DNA of 64,000 nt from Neckera pumila (Eukaryota > Streptophyta > Bryopsida > Hypnales > Neckeraceae), in the NCBI GenBank assembly GCA_963969595.1, contig OZ018413.1, forward strand, positions 12,823,711 through 12,887,710. The letters run 5' to 3'. Made by a program: the position numbers and the translations under genes. The notes below the pieces were generated by a model that saw only the letters and a list, made by a program, of their open reading frames with translations, ran no database searches and was not told the origin of the DNA. This document shows positions 59,300 to 64,000 of the stretch, one piece after another; position 1 is the first letter of the stretch; every line of letters starts with the position of its first letter.

Positions 59300-59984
59300 C
59301 AGTAGAAGTAATCGTACAGTATGTAGTGGTACAACCAGCTCGCGGTACTAACTTACGATCTTCAACTGGCGATTGAATTCCCAAGATGTGAGTTTGTAGA
59401 GTTAGCGGTTGGATTGCTGCATTGTAGTAACTTAAGTTAAGTTCAGTTAAAGTTTTGATTTAGTGTGGTTTTGAAGAGTGCCTGGGGCGTCATAAGGTTG
59501 GGAGTTGATTGATGGCTGAAGGCCAAGGGGAGCGCGGCCATTACTACTGCGTTACCTACCAATTGGCTGCTTTTGAATGAGACCTGGACGGACGGAACGA
59601 CTCCCAGCCGAGCCAGCAAGCCAGCCGCCTTGCCAGGGGACGTCTCAATCGTCTATCAATGTGAGAAACAAAACAACAACACGGGCTGCTTCGTCTGGGA
59701 GGAACTGCGGGAAGTGGGAACTCGAAACGGAACGGCACCGAAACAGTTTGGGCAGAGTGGAGGCAGGAACCCGGCATCTTCGATGGAGTGATGCAGTTGT
59801 TTGCCTCTGTATAAAATGGAGGAAACATGCAAAATGTGGATGGAATTTGAACTATTCATCCCAAATAATGTACATTCATCCAAAAAAAGGAGTAATATTG
59901 ACCTAAGAACATGCAGCAATTCAATGATTTCATCCATGAAAATGGAAGAATATATGGCCCAATATATTCCCTCCGAAAGAATTG
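59300..59984. other. Upstream region of the CFL1-like gene, no supported gene
   Basis: Open frames here (for example 59,556-59,828 minus) show no family resemblance and overlap one another on both strands. Confidence 0.4.
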
Positions 59985-60824
59985 TATCACTTATGATTGC
60001 AAAATATTGCTTAGAACCCCGCGATTGGAGGGTTTGCTTGGCTATTTAGTTCAATTTTGGAGGGGTCTATAGGCTTTATTGCCTAGTAAAGACAAGTTAG
60101 AGACTTCTCATATTCCCAAGGTATACACCTTGTATTCACATCAGTACGTAGATTTTTAGTATCACCTTTCTGTCCAAATGCAGTTGTCGCACTCTAGGCA
60201 ATGATCGTGGGTGCATGCACCATTTGCGGTCTAAGTGTCTAGATTTTGGTATCACCTTTCTGTCCAAACTTAGGTGTCACATTCTAGGCAGTGGTTGTGG
60301 GTGCTTGCACGTTCTGCGGTCTCTTTACTGTCTCAGCCGGAAGGAGACATCGCCTTGATTAAAACTCCAAGTAACTATGTGTCAAAATAAATTTGAGTAA
60401 GACCCTCTTTGAAAAATGACCAATGCTACAGACTGGCAAAGCCTCCTCCTATATACGTGTCACATTCTAGGCAGTGATCATGGGTGCATGTACCTTGTGT
60501 GGTCTCAATATGTAGATTTTTAATATCACCTTGCTGTCCAAATATAGGTGTTACAATCTGGGCAGTGATCGTGGGTGCATGCACGTTCTACGGTCTCTTT
60601 GTTGTCTCTGCTAGAAGGAGACATTGCCTTGACTAAAACTCTAGGTAACTATCTATCAAAATAAATTTGAGTAGGACCTTTTTGTTGAAATGACCAATGC
60701 TACAGACTGGCAAAGTCTTCTCCTACAATGTAACATTGATTTGACCTATTAGTTAGTGAAGGAGAGAGATTAGCATCACCCAAAAAACTTTCATTAGTGT
60801 GATAATTGACTCTTTAGTACCATA
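59985..60824. repeat. ~0.8-kb direct repeat flanking the CFL1-like gene, copy 2
   Basis: Same orientation and module order as 52,225-53,043 (CTATAGGCTTTATTGCCTA, GGAAGGAGACATCGCC, ACAGACTGGCAAAGCCTCC). Divergence is moderate, with small indels. Confidence 0.85.
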
Positions 60825-61187
60825 ACACTTCAACCTACACTAATTCCAAATAATGTGACTTTGGTAAATTAGAGTCACCATACAAAATTAGGACAAACCA
60901 GTGTTAGTAGCTGCTTGTTTCACTGGGAATGGAAGGCTACTTTTTCCCCCATAAAATCAGAAGAATTTTTGTAGTGTGTTAAGTTTGGTTCTTTTTCCCT
61001 CACCTGGGTTAAGTTTTTTTGGTTTTAGTTTTGTTTGTTTTTTCAAAGAACGGTGACACCTGGGTTAAGTTAAGTGGCCCTCCCTCCCCTGCATTGAATG
61101 AAAGTGCCGGGGGGTCAGTGGCTTTAGGTGTCATCATTCTGGCCCTATGGCCGTGCTGGTGAGGGGACGGAAATAAAATCATAAATG

Positions 61188-61330
61188 CCTGGCTCGGGTG
61201 GTATTTATATGGGCTGGTGCTTGGCGATCCGGGAGTTTGAACTTTGAATGCGGCCTCTGCCCCTTTTCTGGTTCTGGTCTGCTGCCTGCCCTGGCTTCCA
61301 TCACCAGTAAAATCCCTCTTATTAAAAACA
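61188..61330 (+). mobile_element. Possible tRNA-derived SINE head
   Basis: TGGCTCGGGTGG (61190-61201) resembles an RNA polymerase III A box, and GAGTTTGAACT (61233-61243) a B box, about 32 bp apart. No clear tail or target duplication was found, and no second copy in the window. Confidence 0.22.
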
Positions 61331-61339
61331 ATGGGTACC

Positions 61340-62870
61340 TATTGCCCGTTTGTAAAAAATAAATTCTAAATTCTAAAAATAAAAATAAGTATTTAAAGAA
61401 TGAAAAACACTTAAAAATAGTAAGGTAGTGAGAGTGAGTTGGGTCCGGGCAGCAGTAAATGAAAAGTGCTGAGCCCCCCTGGCTTTCAGATCATTGTTGG
61501 GAGTGAAAGCTTGGGATGCCAGGTACCAAACGCTGCATTTATGGGACACTTGCTTGGGTCCAGTTTTTGCCTCCCTTTAACTACTCTCTTCTCTTCCATT
61601 TTTAAATTTTTTTTATTTCATTTATTTCAGTGAGATATATAACTTTAAAGTTATAGAACGTGATAAATTTCAGTTCAGTTCACTGGAGTGATGATGAAGT
61701 TGTTTACATTCATGAGAATGGTGGTAAAATTCAGCAGCATGTGGATGGAATTGGAATCTCATTTAGGGTTCCCAAAATGGATGCACTAAGGTAAGTACAC
61801 CTAAAGTAGTGAAATTAGGTTGCCTTAACAATTAGCTGTTGCGTTACTCTAACTTAGAAGCCATCAAAGTCAACAGATATTTCTATAGATACTTTCATTT
61901 GTGCACATCGAAGTTCACGGGTTCCAAACTCCCAATACACAACAATAACTAGTTCATTCAAAAGTAGTCCATTCTTGTGGAGTAACAGTGAATAAAGTCA
62001 AATGTCAAAAAATTAGGTGAGGGGTAATCTAGTTTCACTATTTTGTGAATGCCAAAATCTCACAAACAAGGCAATTCAGCATAGTTTCCAATATTATTTT
62101 AGAAAACTTTTCAGTATATTGTCTTGTTGGTAATCAAAAGGGGATTCTAGATTTTCTTAGAATGCATTTTTGGGACACCATATGAATAAACTGCAAATTT
62201 TCAAAGTGTTGAAAATAGGTGTTTCTAAAACTGACCATGGACTCTCATGAATAGCGGGAGTACATTTTAGACAAGAATCTAGAGTGGTCAATTTTAGAAA
62301 GTAAGCGGTCAAAATTTGGTATATTTACCTTATTCATCCCCCAAAAGCAATTGCATTTGGCATGATTTTGTAGCTATTTGGTTGCTATTTCATCTACTGA
62401 GAAAATTTGAAATTCAATTGAATTTATTCGTTGGATATTTGTTCGGAATATTTTTATATTGGTTTTGAGTAGTTAGCAAAAGAAGTCTTTGCTGGAGTAG
62501 TGACACTATTTACATCCACAAAAATGGATGAAAATAGAACATGGGGATGGAATCTCGTTTATTCATCTTAAGAAGAATGATTGCATCAGATAATTTTGTA
62601 GCTATTGATGATTTTATTTATTGAAGAAAGATTGAATTTATTTGTTTGATATTCATTCGGGATTTTTGGATTTTGCTTAAAAGAGAAATTGAGCATTCAC
62701 TTCACAATTCACTTTTAACATATTAGTATAGGCTCGGCTCCAATGGCACCTAGTATATGGTTTTTGCTTTTTGGTCTAAACAATTTGGAAGTTCAACAAG
62801 GAACCTTACAAATTTGCACCAATCACCCGCCTTGGCAGTCATGCGGGGTTGTGTAGGTACCTACATTTAT
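61340..62870. other. Intergenic, no supported gene
   Basis: AT-rich, no coding region recognised. The segment 62,090-62,280 is a diverged copy of 51,810-52,000 (GGACACCATATGAATAAACT block). Confidence 0.4.
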
Positions 62871-62879
62871 ATTTATCAA

Positions 62880-63720
62880 GGAGAATTGAAAAACATGTCC
62901 TATATAGAAGTGCTACTTATTTGAATCGATCTTATCATTATACGTATATGCATATTAAATTAAAGCAAGTGTGTAATAAAGTCCATTGCATGCAAAGGCT
63001 TACTCGGTGATTTGAATCACATTATGAACACATATATTAAATGACCCTTCATATCAGTCACCATTTGTACTCGTTTCCAAGGTGATTTGACTTAAGTCAT
63101 GGAAATCGCTTATTAAGTGACTTTAATTGATTGATACAATAAATATGTGTAATTGACCGTTCATTTCAATCATTTTTTGCACTTATTCTCTAGGATACTT
63201 TGACTTAACTCATGTATATGCTCGTTCGGAGACTTTGACTTGACTAATGTGATAAACACGTATAAATGAATATCTGTATTTATTTTTTACTTAAACAAAA
63301 GCAGGGCCTTAATTGTAAGGGGATGAATAAAATACAAACCCAAGCCGCAAGAGGCTGAGATCAGAGGCAAAACAAGAAACAGACAAATAAAATAAAACAA
63401 GATAAAATGTAAAACAAGCAGGCCCAACTGGGCACTAAAGCTTTATAGGGGCTCGTATAAATACTTCTTGATTGATGCAATGAACATGTATAAATGATCC
63501 TATATATATTTGCTCGTTAGGGCACTTTAATTTTACTAATGCGAAGAACATGTGTAAAAGACCATTTATCTCTCATTGTGTGGACAAGGCTTTTGGTTGA
63601 CTTTGACTTAAGCCACACAATGAGTTGAAGTAGATGACTCACAATGGGCAATGGGTGAAGGATATGGGTGACTTGACGCAGATGAGTATTAATAAGTAAT
63701 ACTATGCATCTCACTGTAAA
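62880..63720. repeat. Degenerate tandem array (GTGACTTTGACTTGACTNATG type)
   Basis: Irregular units contain 'ACTTTGACTTGACTAATG', 'AACACGTATAAATGA' and 'TCATTTCAATCA'-like blocks, spaced roughly 120-140 bp, interrupted by a LINE tail at 63,283-63,460. Confidence 0.5.
63283..63460 (-). mobile_element. LINE 3' end fragment
   Basis: Read on the minus strand, the stretch has GCCTCTTGCGGCTTGGGTTT, TTATTCATCCCC and AAGGCCCTGCTTTTG. This resembles the 3' untranslated end of plant L1-type LINEs just before the tail. CGTATAAAT occurs on both sides (63,259 and 63,453) and could be a target-site duplication, but the surrounding array also contains this motif. Confidence 0.4.
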
Positions 63721-64000
63721 TTATATACACTATGCACCATTCAATAGAATCATCTTTTTATTTTCAATATTTTTGTTTTTTTGGTGAAAATAATATTGAA
63801 ATTATTCAAAAAACTTAATATCATACTTGTGAAGCAAAAATATTATAGAGAATTGTACTGATACAAAATATGTCCACTCTATATAGGGGGCCATCAAATG
63901 AGGATGGTTTCATCTTTGGCAACAAATTCCACTCAATTGAGTGGATTCGCTAGTTAGAATAAGACATATTATCTATTGGTGAATATTCATTTACTACTTA
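63721..64000. other. Intergenic end of window
   Basis: AT-rich; nothing recognisable. Confidence 0.4.

Noticed and set aside
59556..59937. Several 70-109 codon frames upstream of the CFL1-like gene
   Set aside because: They overlap each other on both strands and match nothing recognisable.

Overview
The window is nuclear DNA from a land plant. It carries four intron-bearing protein-coding genes of plant type, with GT-AG introns and a chloroplast-targeted Calvin-cycle enzyme. Between them lie long AT-rich stretches packed with old transposons. Gene density (4 genes in 64 kb), the aldolase sequence and the LINE types suggest a seed-free plant, possibly a moss. That is an inference; no marker gene fixes the species.

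Layout. 1-3.9 kb: intergenic, with a LINE-like C-terminal remnant (2464-3205, minus) and a PIF/Harbinger-type MITE (3500-3831). 4.25-10.75 kb: a complete 22-exon SEC31 gene (COPII outer coat, 1173 aa). 12.2-13.8 kb: tandem Helitron-like elements. 15.1-16.2 kb: a PIF-type and a hAT-type MITE, the latter just upstream of a five-exon chloroplast fructose-bisphosphate aldolase gene (16.54-19.0 kb, 394 aa). 20-26.5 kb: tandem and dispersed repeats. 27.7-28.4 kb: an NFU2/NFU3-like plastid Fe-S scaffold gene, preceded by a duplicated non-coding leader with two copies of a splice donor. 32-48.5 kb: a transposon graveyard, with TTAA-flanked piggyBac-like elements, two L1-type LINE remnants cut by DNA transposons, several MITE families and a 780-bp Tc1/mariner-like hairpin. 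50.4-51.1 kb: a further Helitron-like and a hAT-type element. 55.75-58.32 kb, minus strand: a CFL1-like WW-domain gene (430 aa, EAR motif, C-terminal CxxC pairs) with a minisatellite in intron 2 and a seven-copy tandem array upstream of its ATG. An ~0.8-kb direct repeat lies on each side of this gene (52.2 and 60.0 kb). The rest, to 64 kb, is repeats.

The four genes are unrelated housekeeping or regulatory functions: ER export, carbon fixation, Fe-S assembly and a cuticle-type transcriptional cofactor. They do not form a pathway or cluster. The distinctive content is the repeat landscape. Most element calls rest on terminal inverted repeats plus matching target-site duplications read directly, and on LINE reading frames that resume across the insertions.
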